A DNA stretch of 64,000 nt from Nocardioides luteus (GCF_014648595.1 NZ_BMRK01000003.1:1-64000), one strand, 5' to 3'. Shown: positions 50,791-59,951, numbered from the stretch's first letter. The notes: generated from the letters alone by a model not told the origin. A program made the numbers and translations.

Positions 50791-51942
50791 TCAGAAGCGT
50801 GTCTTTCCGGTCGCCTGCGGCAGGCGTACGCCGTTTGGTGCCGTTGGCACCGCCGGATCGCCGTCGCGGAGCCGCGGGATCAGCGCCTGCCCGACCCGGG
50901 CGACCTCGGTGCGGTAGGGCGTGTCCGAGAGGACGAAGTGGCTGACGCCGAGCTCCTGGTAGCGGCTGAGCGCGGCCGCGACGTCGTCGGCGGAGCCGAC
51001 CAGCCAGGTGGTGCCGGCGCCGCCACCGCCGTACCGCCCGGGGGCCGTGTAGAGGCAGTCGTCGAGGACGTCGCCGCGCTCGGCGAGATCGAGGAGCCGG
51101 CTCTGGCCGACCGCGGCCCTCCCGGAGCGGCGGAGCTCGCGGTCGCCCGCCGACTCGGCCATCTGCCGCACCCGCTCCTCCGCGTCATGCCAGGCCTCCT
51201 CGCGGGTGTCACGGATCAGCGTGGTGATGCGGAGCCCGAACTCGAGCGGCGGGAGGTCGCGCTCGAGCTCCTGCTCCAGGCCGCGGAGGCGCTCGACCCG
51301 CTCGGCGATGCCGTCCAGCGGCTCGCCCCAGAAGAGCTGTACGTCCGCCTCGGTCGCGGCCACCGCCTCGGCCTCCGCAGAGGCACCGCCGAAGTAGAGC
51401 CGCGGGTGGGGGCGGGCCTCGGTGGCGTACGGACGCGGCGCGACGGTGGAGCCGATGACCTGGAAGTGGTCGCCGGCGAAGGTGACGTCCTCCTCGGTCC
51501 ACAGGCGACGGACCAGGCGCATGAACTCCTTCGTGCGCGCATAGCGGGCGGCGCGCGACTCCTCACGGTCGCCGTAGGCGGCCAGGTCGTCCTGCCCGGA
51601 GACGATGTTGACCCGCACCCGGCCCCGGCTGAGCTGGTCGAGAGTGGCCGCGGAGGTGGCGAAGTTGGCGGGGCGCCAGTAGCCGGGCCGGATCGCGATC
51701 AGCGGCTCGAACGTGCGGGTGCGCGCGGCCAGCGCGGTCGCGACGGTGAAGGTGTCGGGTCTCCCCCAGCTCGTGCCGAGCAGGGCGCCGGTCCAGCCGG
51801 CCTCCTCGACCGCCTCGGCCAGGCCGACCTGGTGCTCGAGGGTGCCGTGGCCGTCCTCGGCCGACTCGGTGTCGCCGCGGTGGCCGGCCTCGACGAAGTT
51901 GGGCAGGTACCAGAGGAACTCGGGGGCGTGGGGGACGGTCAT
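50791..51942 (-). CDS. Luciferase-like FMNH2-dependent monooxygenase (SsuD-like)
   Basis: The 383-residue TIM-barrel flavin monooxygenase resembles alkanesulfonate monooxygenase: N-terminal EFLWYLPNFVEAGHRGDTES, the barrel blocks TRTFEPLIAIRPGYWRP and LSRGRVRVNIVSGQDDLAAY, and the C-terminal TTWLVGSADDVAAALSRYQE. It would oxidise a reduced sulfur or similar compound using reduced flavin from a separate reductase, which is not seen nearby. ATG at 51942 is supported by GAAGGAG six bases ahead; the ORF extends ten residues further. Confidence 0.88.
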   Translation of the reverse strand: MTVPHAPEFLWYLPNFVEAGHRGDTESAEDGHGTLEHQVGLAEAVEEAGWTGALLGTSWGRPDTFTVATALAARTRTFEPLIAIRPGYWRPANFATSAATLDQLSRGRVRVNIVSGQDDLAAYGDREESRAARYARTKEFMRLVRRLWTEEDVTFAGDHFQVIGSTVAPRPYATEARPHPRLYFGGASAEAEAVAATEADVQLFWGEPLDGIAERVERLRGLEQELERDLPPLEFGLRITTLIRDTREEAWHDAEERVRQMAESAGDRELRRSGRAAVGQSRLLDLAERGDVLDDCLYTAPGRYGGGGAGTTWLVGSADDVAAALSRYQELGVSHFVLSDTPYRTEVARVGQALIPRLRDGDPAVPTAPNGVRLPQATGKTRF

Positions 51943-52061
51943 GCCGGACTCCTTCGTCGATCTTTTGATCAATGTTAATTGACTTTGTCGACTATCGATC
52001 GAGGGTGTCCACTCGTGGACAGAGGCTCAGCCAATGAGCCAACTCGGGGTATGGTCGGCAC

Positions 52062-53534
52062 ATGGGCCTGACCTCTGCCGAGCTGATCGACCTAGTCCTC
52101 GACGACGGGACCTGGACGTCCTGGGACATGGCGCCGTCCTACGGTGACATCTCCGAGGCGTACGCCGCCGACCTGGCGAAGGCGCGCGAGCGAGCCGGCA
52201 CCGACGAGTCGGTGGTCACCGGTGAGGCGCGGATCGCCGGCCGACGGGTGGCGGTGGTGCTCTCCGAGTTCCGGTTCCTGGCCGGGTCGATCGGGCGCGC
52301 CTCGGCCGAGCGGCTGATCGCAGCCGTGGAGCGGGCGACCCGTGAGGGGCTGCCCCTTCTCGCCGGGCCGGCCTCCGGCGGGACCCGGATGCAGGAGGGC
52401 ACACCGGCGTTCGTGCAGATGGTGCGGATCGCCGAGGCGGTCACCCGCCACAAGGCCGCCGGGCTCCCCTATCTCGTCTACCTGCGCCACCCGACCACCG
52501 GCGGCGTGATGGCCTCGTGGGGATCGCTGGGGCACGTGACCGTGGCCGAGCCCGAGGCGCTCCTGGGCTTCCTCGGCCCGAAGGTCTACGAGGTCCTCAA
52601 CGGACGCCCGTTCCCCTCCGGCGTACAGGTCGCCGAGAACCTCTTCGCCCACGGCCTCGTCGACGGCGTAGCCCCTCCCGCCGAGCTCGCCGGGCTGGTC
52701 GACCGCGTCCTCACCATCCTCGACCTCAGGTCCAACGCTGGTCGAGCCGCGAGCGCCAGCGAGCGTGTCGAGACCAGCGGGCAGATCGACACCTGGGACG
52801 CGATCACCCGGTCCCGCCGGACCGACCGCCCGGGCGTACGCGCGCTGCTCCGGATCGCGGCCTCCGACGTCGTACCCCTCAACGGCACCGGGCAGGGCGA
52901 GCGCGACCCGGGGCTGATCATCGCGCTGGCGCGGTTCGGGTCGGCGCCGTGCCTGGTGCTGGCGCAGGACCGCCGCGAGCAGGCCCATCAGCCGCTGGGC
53001 CCCGAAGGGCTGCGCGAGGCGCAGCGCGGGATGAAGCTCGCCGCCGGGCTCGGCCTCCCCGTCGTGACCGTCATCGACACCCCCGGTGCCGCGCTCTCGC
53101 CCGAGGCCGAGAACGGCGGCATCGCCGGCGAGATCGCTCGTACCCTGGGGGCGCTCGTCAACGTTGAGACCCCGACGCTGAGCCTGATGCTCGGCGAGGG
53201 CAACGGCGGCGGTGCGCTCGCCTTCCTCCCCGCCGACCGGGTGGTCGCGGCCCAGCACGCGTGGCTCTCGCCGCTGCCGCCCGAGGGCGCGAGCGCGATC
53301 GTCCACGGCGACTCCGACCACGCCGCCGAGATGGCGGAGGCGCAGCGGGTGCTCGCCGTCGACCTCCAGCAGATCGGCGTCGTCGACCGGATCGTGGCCG
53401 AGTCGCCCGACGCCGCCGACGAGCCGGAGGAGTTCTGCCGCCGGGTCGGTTCGATCCTCGAGGACGAGCTGCTCGGGCTGCTCCGCTCGGGCCCGGGCGA
53501 GCCGACGGCCCGCGCGGCGCGCTACACCGGCTGA
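52062..53534 (+). CDS. Fused acyl-CoA carboxyltransferase (AccD-AccA type, AccD3-like)
   Basis: The 490-residue protein joins a beta-type (residues ~1-222) and an alpha-type (~245-480) carboxyltransferase half, as in M. tuberculosis AccD3 (Rv0904c, similar length). Crotonase-fold oxyanion segments are visible: AGPASGGTRMQEGTPA and HPTTGGVMASWGSLG in the first half, VIDTPGAALSPEAENGG and GEGNGGGALAF in the second. It would carboxylate acetyl- or another acyl-CoA from carboxybiotin. The linker residues 225-240 (AGRAASASERVETSG) are written by a REP-like repeat. ATG at 52062. No biotin carboxylase gene is adjacent. Confidence 0.88.
   Translation: MGLTSAELIDLVLDDGTWTSWDMAPSYGDISEAYAADLAKARERAGTDESVVTGEARIAGRRVAVVLSEFRFLAGSIGRASAERLIAAVERATREGLPLLAGPASGGTRMQEGTPAFVQMVRIAEAVTRHKAAGLPYLVYLRHPTTGGVMASWGSLGHVTVAEPEALLGFLGPKVYEVLNGRPFPSGVQVAENLFAHGLVDGVAPPAELAGLVDRVLTILDLRSNAGRAASASERVETSGQIDTWDAITRSRRTDRPGVRALLRIAASDVVPLNGTGQGERDPGLIIALARFGSAPCLVLAQDRREQAHQPLGPEGLREAQRGMKLAAGLGLPVVTVIDTPGAALSPEAENGGIAGEIARTLGALVNVETPTLSLMLGEGNGGGALAFLPADRVVAAQHAWLSPLPPEGASAIVHGDSDHAAEMAEAQRVLAVDLQQIGVVDRIVAESPDAADEPEEFCRRVGSILEDELLGLLRSGPGEPTARAARYTG
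52736..52779. repeat. REP-like element derivative inside the carboxyltransferase linker
   Basis: Forty-four bases with ends CGCTGGTC / GACCAGCG and the body GAGCCGCGAGCGCCAGCGAG. They equal one arm of the elements at 21458 and 32701 and are translated in frame. Confidence 0.88.
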
Positions 53535-53625
53535 GAAGATCTGCGGACAGCGACCGCGAACTCCGCCACGATGGGTTGGCTCGGAGCTGCTCTCGGCAGC
53601 ACCCCACCATCGATCGGAGTTTCTC

Positions 53626-54534
53626 GTGCCTCAGATCAACCGGCTCCTCGCCGTAGCGACCAGCGCCCTCGCCACCGCCACCGCGGTCTCCCTCGTCGGC
53701 GCTCCACCCGCGCAGGCCCAGGAGGGGAGCATCAGCGCGCTCACGTACAACATCGCCGGCCTCCCGGAACCCATCTCGAGCGCACCGACGCCACGCAAGA
53801 GCGCGACCAACGAGATCGGCCGCCGGATCAGCGAGTTCGACATCGTCAACGTCCAGGAGGACTTCAACTACCACGCCTATCTCTACGAGACCGACGTGCA
53901 CGCCCACCGCACGCCGACCTCGGGCGGGGTGCCGTTCGGGAGCGGACTGAACAGCCTGCACCACCTGCCGTACGAGGCGCTCGACCGCGTCACCTGGAAC
54001 CGCTGCTGGATCAACCAGGCCGACTGCCTGACGCCCAAGGGGTTCACCTTCCACCGCGCGCAGATCGCACCCGACACCTGGATCGACGTCTACAACCTGC
54101 ACGCCGACGCCGGCGATGACAGCCTCGACGAGGCCGCCCGCCGCAACAACCTCGAGCAGCTCACCGCGTACATCTCGGAGCACTCCGCCGGCAACGCGGT
54201 CCTGGTCATGGGCGACACCAACACCCGCTACACGACCGAGGGCGACCGGATCTCCGACTTCGTCGCCGCCAACGGCCTGACCGACGCGTGGGTGGAGCTC
54301 GTCCGCGGCGGCGACGAGCCCGACCGCGGCAGTCCCGCCCTCGGCTGCCCCGACGTGGACCCGGGCGTGGAGTGCGAGGTCATCGACAAGGTGCTCTACC
54401 GCGACGGCGACGACCTCGACCTGACCGCCACCTCCTTCCGCAACCTCGACGCCGACTTCCGCGAGGACGGCAGCGGCCTGATGCTCTCCGACCACTTCCC
54501 GATCGCCGTCGACTTCACCTGGACCACCGACTGA
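53626..54534 (+). CDS. Secreted endonuclease/exonuclease/phosphatase-family protein
   Basis: The 302-residue product begins at a GTG with GGAG eight bases ahead. It has a signal peptide (LLAVATSALATATAVSLVGA, cut near PAQAQ). The EEP fold is indicated by ALTYNIAGLP at the start, FDIVNVQED (metal-binding Glu), YNLHADAG, VMGDTNTRY (GDxN motif) and the final LSDHFPIAVDF (SDH). This group includes secreted sphingomyelinase-C-like phosphodiesterases and DNases; four Cys residues suggest disulfides. The substrate is not determined. Confidence 0.88.
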   Translation: MPQINRLLAVATSALATATAVSLVGAPPAQAQEGSISALTYNIAGLPEPISSAPTPRKSATNEIGRRISEFDIVNVQEDFNYHAYLYETDVHAHRTPTSGGVPFGSGLNSLHHLPYEALDRVTWNRCWINQADCLTPKGFTFHRAQIAPDTWIDVYNLHADAGDDSLDEAARRNNLEQLTAYISEHSAGNAVLVMGDTNTRYTTEGDRISDFVAANGLTDAWVELVRGGDEPDRGSPALGCPDVDPGVECEVIDKVLYRDGDDLDLTATSFRNLDADFREDGSGLMLSDHFPIAVDFTWTTD

Positions 54535-54672
54535 TCCGCGCGTTCACTGGCCGCCGCGCACAGAGTTACGGCCTGACCAAGGTTCGACACGAGAAACAGC
54601 CACCGTGGCGACAAGGCATACTACGATCGTCTTTACTTAAGGTGATGGATGCAAAATCATGCATTCAGGCGC

Positions 54673-54678
54673 TATAAC
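54673..54678 (+). promoter_or_regulatory. Candidate -10 of the exported-protein pair
   Basis: TATAAC lies in an AT-rich stretch (54600-54690) and 37 bases before the preferred TTG start. The -35 region is not convincing. The 54535-54714 gap holds no other feature I can support. Confidence 0.4.
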
Positions 54679-54714
54679 AGTCAAACGTCGTTGCGGTGGT
54701 CTCGGGAGGCTCTG

Positions 54715-55452
54715 TTGCGTTCTCATCGTCCAATTCGGTTCGGTCTGGCACTCGTCGGCGTCCTGGCGACAGCAGCACCGCTCTCGGCGAGTGCGGAGAG
54801 CGCGAACAACTTGCGCTCCTCCTCGACGCCCGCGCCGTCTTCGTCTGCTGAGGCTGGCATCTCGATGCCATCGGCGTACGTGCCGGGCAAGGTCGAGAAG
54901 TTCAAGGCCGAGGCTGCACCGGATGGCTGGAAGACATTCACCAACTCCAAGGCGAAGGTGAGCTTCAAGGTGCCGCCAAAGTGGAAGGAGGACACGGAGC
55001 TGGGCTCGGTCCCGGACCTCGAGGTGCCTGGCGGTGGCGGCGATGACAAGGTCGTGGTTTCCGCGCCGCAGTGGGGGCCTTCGACGGTGCAGTGGACGGG
55101 TTTCGTCACGGTCGAGTCTCAGGTGCCGCTGTCTTTCGGTGGCGGCGATGACGGCAGCCCGCCGAAGGATCCTGCGCGCTTCGGCGAGTACCTCGACGAG
55201 CAGATCGAGGTGCACTTCAATGAGCCGGAACGCGGTTTCCGCTTGCCGAACGTCCGAGGAAGCGGAAAGGAGTTCTACCACTTCGTGAAGTACGAACCCG
55301 ACGGCGGTGAGGTGGGCTCTCGGTGGCACATGTTCGGCACCTGGCACAACGGCAGACACATCTGGTTCAGCTGGACGTTCAGCTCGCACGCCTCTGGCAC
55401 CGAGGTCCAGGACCATCTCGACAACATCATGTCCACCCTCGAGTTCGGATGA
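54715..55452 (+). CDS. Exported protein of unknown function
   Basis: I do not recognise this 245-residue protein. A TTG start at 54715, five bases after GGGAGG, gives a textbook signal peptide (RSHRPIRFGLALVGVLATAA, then PLSASA). An ATG at 54649 would put ~22 unlikely residues in front. After a Ser/Pro-rich spacer (~28-50) the mature part starts GWKTFTNSKAKVSFKVPPKW, a pattern seen in PsbP-like/lipoprotein-type domains that hold short beta-sheets, and ends with a helix before STLEFG. The lipoprotein gene starts 15 bases after its stop. Local GC is lower than in the neighbours. Confidence 0.65.
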   Translation: MRSHRPIRFGLALVGVLATAAPLSASAESANNLRSSSTPAPSSSAEAGISMPSAYVPGKVEKFKAEAAPDGWKTFTNSKAKVSFKVPPKWKEDTELGSVPDLEVPGGGGDDKVVVSAPQWGPSTVQWTGFVTVESQVPLSFGGGDDGSPPKDPARFGEYLDEQIEVHFNEPERGFRLPNVRGSGKEFYHFVKYEPDGGEVGSRWHMFGTWHNGRHIWFSWTFSSHASGTEVQDHLDNIMSTLEFG

Positions 55453-55467
55453 CCAAGAGGAGACCCG

Positions 55468-56391
55468 ATGCGTAAGACAGCACTTGCCCTCATGGTCACC
55501 GCCGCCATCGCTCTGGCCGGTTGTGGAGGGAGCACGAACAGCAACGCCGGCAAGGACACAAAGAGCGACGACGGAAGGAAGGCCCCGGCCAAGCTGACGC
55601 TCTCCGAGCGTGACCAGGTGTTCTGCAGCAAGGCGAAGAATCTGCCCGCACTGGAAGATGACACTGACAGCCAGTGGAACGTCCTGTTCCTGATGATGAG
55701 CGACTACGCCGAGAACGCCGACCTGCAGAAGACCGCGGAGGAGCTCCGGTCGAAGACCCCAGCAGGGTCCGAGCGACGTCCCTATCTCGATCGTGTGCTC
55801 GAGACCTGCGCGAAGAACGGCATGGGCGCGGCTGCCGGAGAAGAGGACGAGTCATCCGACAGCCCCGGAACGGCAGTGTCGATCGACCCCGCGACATGGC
55901 CTCCGAAGCTCCATGACCAGATCCCCGGGATCTGGGTCCCGGACGCCACGATCAGCGTCCCTGACGACAAGTGGCACTTCGTGCTCGCCGGCCCGAAGAA
56001 GCGGAGCCCGTTGGCCTACTACGACAAGCTCCAGAAGGACCAGAGCTCACCGATGAAACTACAGGTCCGCAACGAGGTCGCGGGAGGCAGTGGCGGGAAG
56101 GCGACTGCTGAGGACCTCGAGAAGATGATGAAGTTCGAGCTCCCCGTGACGAAGAAGTTCTACGACAACGTGCGTCGGCACGACAACGTCACCTCGGACG
56201 GAGGTCTCCTGCTCGCCCACGTCAGTCACGAGTCCGATGGCATTTGGTCCGAAACGTACAAGACCATGCTTTACGGCAATACTCTCGAGGTCGATCTCTC
56301 CTGCTACAAGGACAAGCGATTCCCGGATATCACCGCCGAGTCTTGTGCCGCCTACGGCGAGAAGGTCGCCCAGGGGATTCACCCGAACTGA
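55468..56391 (+). CDS. Lipoprotein of unknown function
   Basis: The 307-residue protein has a lipoprotein signal (RKTALALMVTAAIALAGCGG; lipobox LAGC, Cys19). A Ser/Asp/Lys-rich spacer is followed by a helical region (LSERDQVFCSKAKNLPALED) and a larger domain from ~140. At least three cysteines follow the lipobox. No family is recognised. GAGGAGACCCG precedes the ATG. With the gene 15 bases upstream it forms a likely operon of two exported proteins. Confidence 0.75.
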   Translation: MRKTALALMVTAAIALAGCGGSTNSNAGKDTKSDDGRKAPAKLTLSERDQVFCSKAKNLPALEDDTDSQWNVLFLMMSDYAENADLQKTAEELRSKTPAGSERRPYLDRVLETCAKNGMGAAAGEEDESSDSPGTAVSIDPATWPPKLHDQIPGIWVPDATISVPDDKWHFVLAGPKKRSPLAYYDKLQKDQSSPMKLQVRNEVAGGSGGKATAEDLEKMMKFELPVTKKFYDNVRRHDNVTSDGGLLLAHVSHESDGIWSETYKTMLYGNTLEVDLSCYKDKRFPDITAESCAAYGEKVAQGIHPN

Positions 56392-56482
56392 TCGGCACAG
56401 ACCCACCAAGACGAGCCCAAGCAGACCTCGGTCAGTTCACCGTCGAGTGCGCCCTGGTCTAGCAACTCTCTTGCACCCTGAC

Positions 56483-56514
56483 TGAACACGTGTTTAGCAT
56501 TGAACATGCGTTCA
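56483..56514. promoter_or_regulatory. Two TetR operators overlapping the efflux regulator start
   Basis: TGAACACGTGTTTA (56483-56496) and TGAACATGCGTTCA (56501-56514) are 14-bp inverted repeats of the form TGAAC-N4-GTTCA, 18 bases apart centre to centre. The second contains the start codon of the tetR gene. Autorepression of the tetR-ABC operon is strongly suggested. Confidence 0.8.
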
Positions 56515-57177
56515 GCCCCTGCCGATGAGACCACCCGCGACCGGATCCTCTCCGCCGCGGTGCTGCGGTTCGCACGGGAAGGCTTCGGTGCGTCGGTGCG
56601 GTCGATCGCGGGCGACGCCGGAGTCAGCCCGGCGCTGGTGATCCACCATTTCGGAACCAAGGACGAGCTCCACGCCGAGTGCGACGAGCGGGTGCTCGCG
56701 GAGATCCGGGCGACGAAGAGTGCGACGATCGACGAGATCACGTCCGGGCAGGGCATCCTGCACCGGTTCGCGAACGCGGACGAGTACGCGCCGATGCTCG
56801 GCTACGTCCTTCGGTCGCTGCAGAGCGGCGGGCCGGTCGGCCGTGCCTTCATCGAGCAGATGATCGAGGACGCGGTCGGCTACACCAAGCACGGCATCGA
56901 GGCCGGACTCATCAAGCCGAGCCGTGACGAGCGCGCCCGGGCGCGCTACCTGGTGCTCTCGGCCCTCGGCGCGCTGACGCTCGAGCTGTCCTTGGATCCC
57001 TCGCGGGACCCCCGCGACATCGGCGGCACGGTGCGGAGCTTCCTGGCGACGGGCTACCTCCCGATGATCGAGCTCTACACCCAGGGCGTCTTCACCACGC
57101 GCCGAATGCTCGACGACTACCTCCTCTACGTCCCGGACCCGCCGGACGACGCCGCCGCGGAGCCCGCGTCCGACTGA
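56506..57177 (+). CDS. TetR-family regulator of the ABC efflux genes (Rv1219c-like)
   Basis: The 223-residue regulator has an HTH (ILSAAVLRFAREGFGASVRS then IAGDAGVSPALVIHHFGTKD) and a ligand domain. Gene order tetR, ATPase, permease is the same as Rv1219c-Rv1218c-Rv1217c of M. tuberculosis, where the TetR protein represses a multidrug exporter. ATG at 56506 lies inside an operator palindrome; a TTG at 56500 is possible. Confidence 0.9.
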   Translation: MRSAPADETTRDRILSAAVLRFAREGFGASVRSIAGDAGVSPALVIHHFGTKDELHAECDERVLAEIRATKSATIDEITSGQGILHRFANADEYAPMLGYVLRSLQSGGPVGRAFIEQMIEDAVGYTKHGIEAGLIKPSRDERARARYLVLSALGALTLELSLDPSRDPRDIGGTVRSFLATGYLPMIELYTQGVFTTRRMLDDYLLYVPDPPDDAAAEPASD

Positions 57178-57231
57178 CGCCCGCCCCGTCGGCATCGCCC
57201 TCATCCCTCCCAGCGCGGAAGCGAGCTGCTC

Positions 57232-58179
57232 ATGTCCGACACCAACCCCGCGGTCGAGATCGCGGGTCTCCACAAGTCCTTCGGTTCCTTCAAGGCCCTC
57301 GACGGCCTCGACCTCACCGTCCAGCACGGCCAGGTCGCCGGCTTCCTCGGCCCCAACGGAGCCGGCAAGTCCACCACCATCAAGGTCCTGCTCGGACTCC
57401 TGCGCGCCGACGCCGGCACCGCCCGCCTCTTCGGCGGCGACGTCTGGCGTGACGCCGTCGAGCTGCACAAGCGGATCTCGTACGTCCCCGGCGACGTGAA
57501 CCTCTGGCCGAACCTCTCCGGCGGCGAGTGCATCGACTACCTCACCCGGCTCAAGCCGCGCGGGGACAAAGCCCGGCGCAAGGCGCGGAAGGCCGAGCTG
57601 CTCGAGCGGTTCGACCTCGATCCGACCAAGAAGGCGCGCACCTACTCCAAGGGCAACCGGCAGAAGGTCGCACTGGTCGCGGCGTTCCTCGACGAGTCCG
57701 ACCTCTACATCTTCGACGAGCCCACCTCGGGGCTGGACCCACTGATGGAGGCCGTCTTCACCGAGTACGCCCGTGAGGCCAAGGCCGCGGGCTCGTCGGT
57801 GCTGCTCTCCAGTCACATCCTCAGCGAGGTCGAGAAGGTCTGCGACACCGTCACGATCATCCGTGCCGGGGTGGCCGTCGAGTCCGGCACCCTCGAGGAG
57901 CTCCGCCACCTCACCCGCTCCTCGGTCGTCGCCACCGTCGGCAGCGACCCGTCCCGGCTGGCCACGCTCCCTGCGGTCAACGACCTGGTGACCAGCCAGA
58001 ACGGCGCCGGCACCCGGGTCGCCTTCGATGTGGACAACAACGCGGTCGGTGAGGTCATGAAGACCCTCACCACCCTGGACGTACGCGGCCTGACCATCAC
58101 CCCGCCCTCGCTCGAGGAGCTCTTCATGCGTCACTACGGCGACGTCATCGAGCCCGAGACCGAGAAGGAAGCATCATGA
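57232..58179 (+). CDS. ABC exporter ATP-binding protein
   Basis: The 315-residue ATPase has Walker A GPNGAGKST (~41-49), a variant signature YSKGNRQKVAL in place of LSGGQ, Walker B YIFDEPTSGLDP and the switch His in LLSSHILSE. This signature is usual for drug or polyketide exporters of the Rv1218c/DrrA group. It follows the tetR gene by 54 bases and overlaps the permease start by ATGA. Confidence 0.93.
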   Translation: MSDTNPAVEIAGLHKSFGSFKALDGLDLTVQHGQVAGFLGPNGAGKSTTIKVLLGLLRADAGTARLFGGDVWRDAVELHKRISYVPGDVNLWPNLSGGECIDYLTRLKPRGDKARRKARKAELLERFDLDPTKKARTYSKGNRQKVALVAAFLDESDLYIFDEPTSGLDPLMEAVFTEYAREAKAAGSSVLLSSHILSEVEKVCDTVTIIRAGVAVESGTLEELRHLTRSSVVATVGSDPSRLATLPAVNDLVTSQNGAGTRVAFDVDNNAVGEVMKTLTTLDVRGLTITPPSLEELFMRHYGDVIEPETEKEAS

Positions 58180-59831
58180 GCGCGGTGGCGGCGGCAGCCG
58201 CGCCGCGGCGTACGGCCCTGGCGAGCTTCACCGGTGCCGGCCACCTGATCCGGTTCATGCTCCGGCGCGACCGGATCCGGATCGCGGTGTGGACGGTGCT
58301 GATCGCGCTGCTCTACCTGGGCTCGCTCGCGCCGGGCGGTGAGTACTCGGTGCTCGACGACGACCCGGAGGCTCGGGCCGGCCGGGCGGCGACGCTGAGT
58401 AGCCCGGCGATGATCGCGATGGGCGGGCCGGGCTACGGCCTCGATGACTATCGGCGCGGCCCGGCGGCCGCCAACGAGCTCATCCTCTGGGTGACCATCG
58501 CGCTCGCCGCGATGACGATCCTGCAGGTCGTCCGCCACACGCGCTCGGAGGAGGAGTCCGGCCGCTCCGAGCTGATGCGGGCGGGCGTGCTCGGCCGCCA
58601 CGCACCCCTGGCAGCGGTCATCGTCCAGGTGCTGCTGACCAACCTGATCGTCGCCGTCGGCAGCACCCTGGCGCTGGCCGGCGTCGGTCTCGACCCCGTC
58701 GAGTCGGCGATCATGGCCTTCGGCATCGCGCTCGGGGCGCTGGTCTACGGCGCGGTCGCGCTGGTCACCTCCCAGCTCTCCGAGAGCAGCGGCGGCGCGC
58801 TGGGCATGGCCTTCGGCGTACTCGGCGTCACCTACGTCGCCCGTGTCATCGGCGACATCCAGGAGCCGCACGGCAGCGCCCTCTCGTGGCTCTCCCCCAT
58901 CGCCTGGGTCCACCAGACGCGGGTCTTCGTCGACACCCGGCTCTGGCCGCTCGGCATCGCCGTCGTGGTGGCGTTCGCACTGCTCGTGCTCGCCGCGGTG
59001 CTCGCGTCCCACCGCGACTTCGGAGCCGGGATGGTGAAGGTACGCAGCGGCCGGGCCGACGCCTCACCGCTGCTGAGCGGGCCGGTCGCCCTGGCCTGGG
59101 TGCGTCAGCGGACCGCCCTGCTCTGGACCGCGCTCGGGCTGTCGGCGATGTGGTTCGCGACCGGCACGATCCTGACCGAGGTCCCGAACATGCTCGAGGC
59201 CGTCGGTGACAACCCGCTCTACGACCAGCTGCTCGAGGGCTCCGGCGACGAGATGGTGCGGATCTTCGCCGCGTTCATCGCCGCCTACTCCGCCTTCGGC
59301 GCCGGGGCGTACGCGATCGTGATGATGCTCCGCGCGAAGGCCGAGGAGGACGCCACCCGTGCCGCCCTGGTCCTCGCCAAACCCGTCGCCCGGCTGAGGT
59401 GGCTGCTCTCCGGCGCCCTGGTCGCCGCGGTCGGCTCGCTGGTGGTGCTCTTCGCCGGGATCTGGGCGATGGCGCTCGGCGGGTACGCCGCCGGGCTCGA
59501 CTCGATCGGCTTCGGCGACTTCACCGGCCTGGCCCTCGCCTACACCCCCGCCGTGCTCGTCGTCCTCGCCTTCACCCTGGCCGTCTACGCCTGGGCCCCA
59601 CGGGCCTCGGGTCTCGCGTGGGCGCTCTTCGGCTGGATGTTCCTGGTGCTGATGTTCGCCGACATGCTCGACCTGCCCGACTGGCTCCGCGGGCTGTCGC
59701 CCTACTGGTGGGTCGAGAACACGCTCTCCGACCCGATGCCGGTCAGCCACACGCTCGGCCTGCTGGGTGTCGCGGTTGCGCTGGTCCTGGTCGCCCTCGT
59801 CGGCTTCCGCCGACGCGACGTCCACGGCTGA
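58176..59831 (+). CDS. ABC exporter permease (Rv1217c/tetronasin-exporter type)
   Basis: The 551-residue permease has about twelve hydrophobic segments in two similar halves, a large form found with Rv1218c-type ATPases and annotated as polyketide/tetronasin exporter. The N-terminal FTGAGHLIRFMLRRDRIRIA and the RSEEESGRSELMRAG cytoplasmic loop fit the family. A 21-bp-repeat hairpin follows the stop, shared with the convergent E2 gene. Confidence 0.9.
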   Translation: MSAVAAAAAPRRTALASFTGAGHLIRFMLRRDRIRIAVWTVLIALLYLGSLAPGGEYSVLDDDPEARAGRAATLSSPAMIAMGGPGYGLDDYRRGPAAANELILWVTIALAAMTILQVVRHTRSEEESGRSELMRAGVLGRHAPLAAVIVQVLLTNLIVAVGSTLALAGVGLDPVESAIMAFGIALGALVYGAVALVTSQLSESSGGALGMAFGVLGVTYVARVIGDIQEPHGSALSWLSPIAWVHQTRVFVDTRLWPLGIAVVVAFALLVLAAVLASHRDFGAGMVKVRSGRADASPLLSGPVALAWVRQRTALLWTALGLSAMWFATGTILTEVPNMLEAVGDNPLYDQLLEGSGDEMVRIFAAFIAAYSAFGAGAYAIVMMLRAKAEEDATRAALVLAKPVARLRWLLSGALVAAVGSLVVLFAGIWAMALGGYAAGLDSIGFGDFTGLALAYTPAVLVVLAFTLAVYAWAPRASGLAWALFGWMFLVLMFADMLDLPDWLRGLSPYWWVENTLSDPMPVSHTLGLLGVAVALVLVALVGFRRRDVHG

Positions 59832-59833
59832 CC

Positions 59834-59951
59834 CGCCGAGAAGTCAGCCCCGCCGGCCGAGACGTCACGTACGTCGATCGAGACGTCACGTACGTCGATC
59901 GAGCGGGCACCGATGTGCCCACTCGACCGACGCAGCTGACGTCTCGGCCGG
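59834..59951. repeat. 21-bp iterated repeat, locus 4, palindromic terminator between convergent genes
   Basis: Two near-identical 21-bp units (GGCCGAGACGTCACGTACG and GATCGAGACGTCACGTACG, each plus TC) lead to a hairpin GAGCGGGCAC / GTGCCCACTC. The cluster closes with the inverted half CAGCTGACGTCTCGGCC. It fills the gap between the ABC permease and E2 stops, so it should end both transcripts. Confidence 0.87.
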
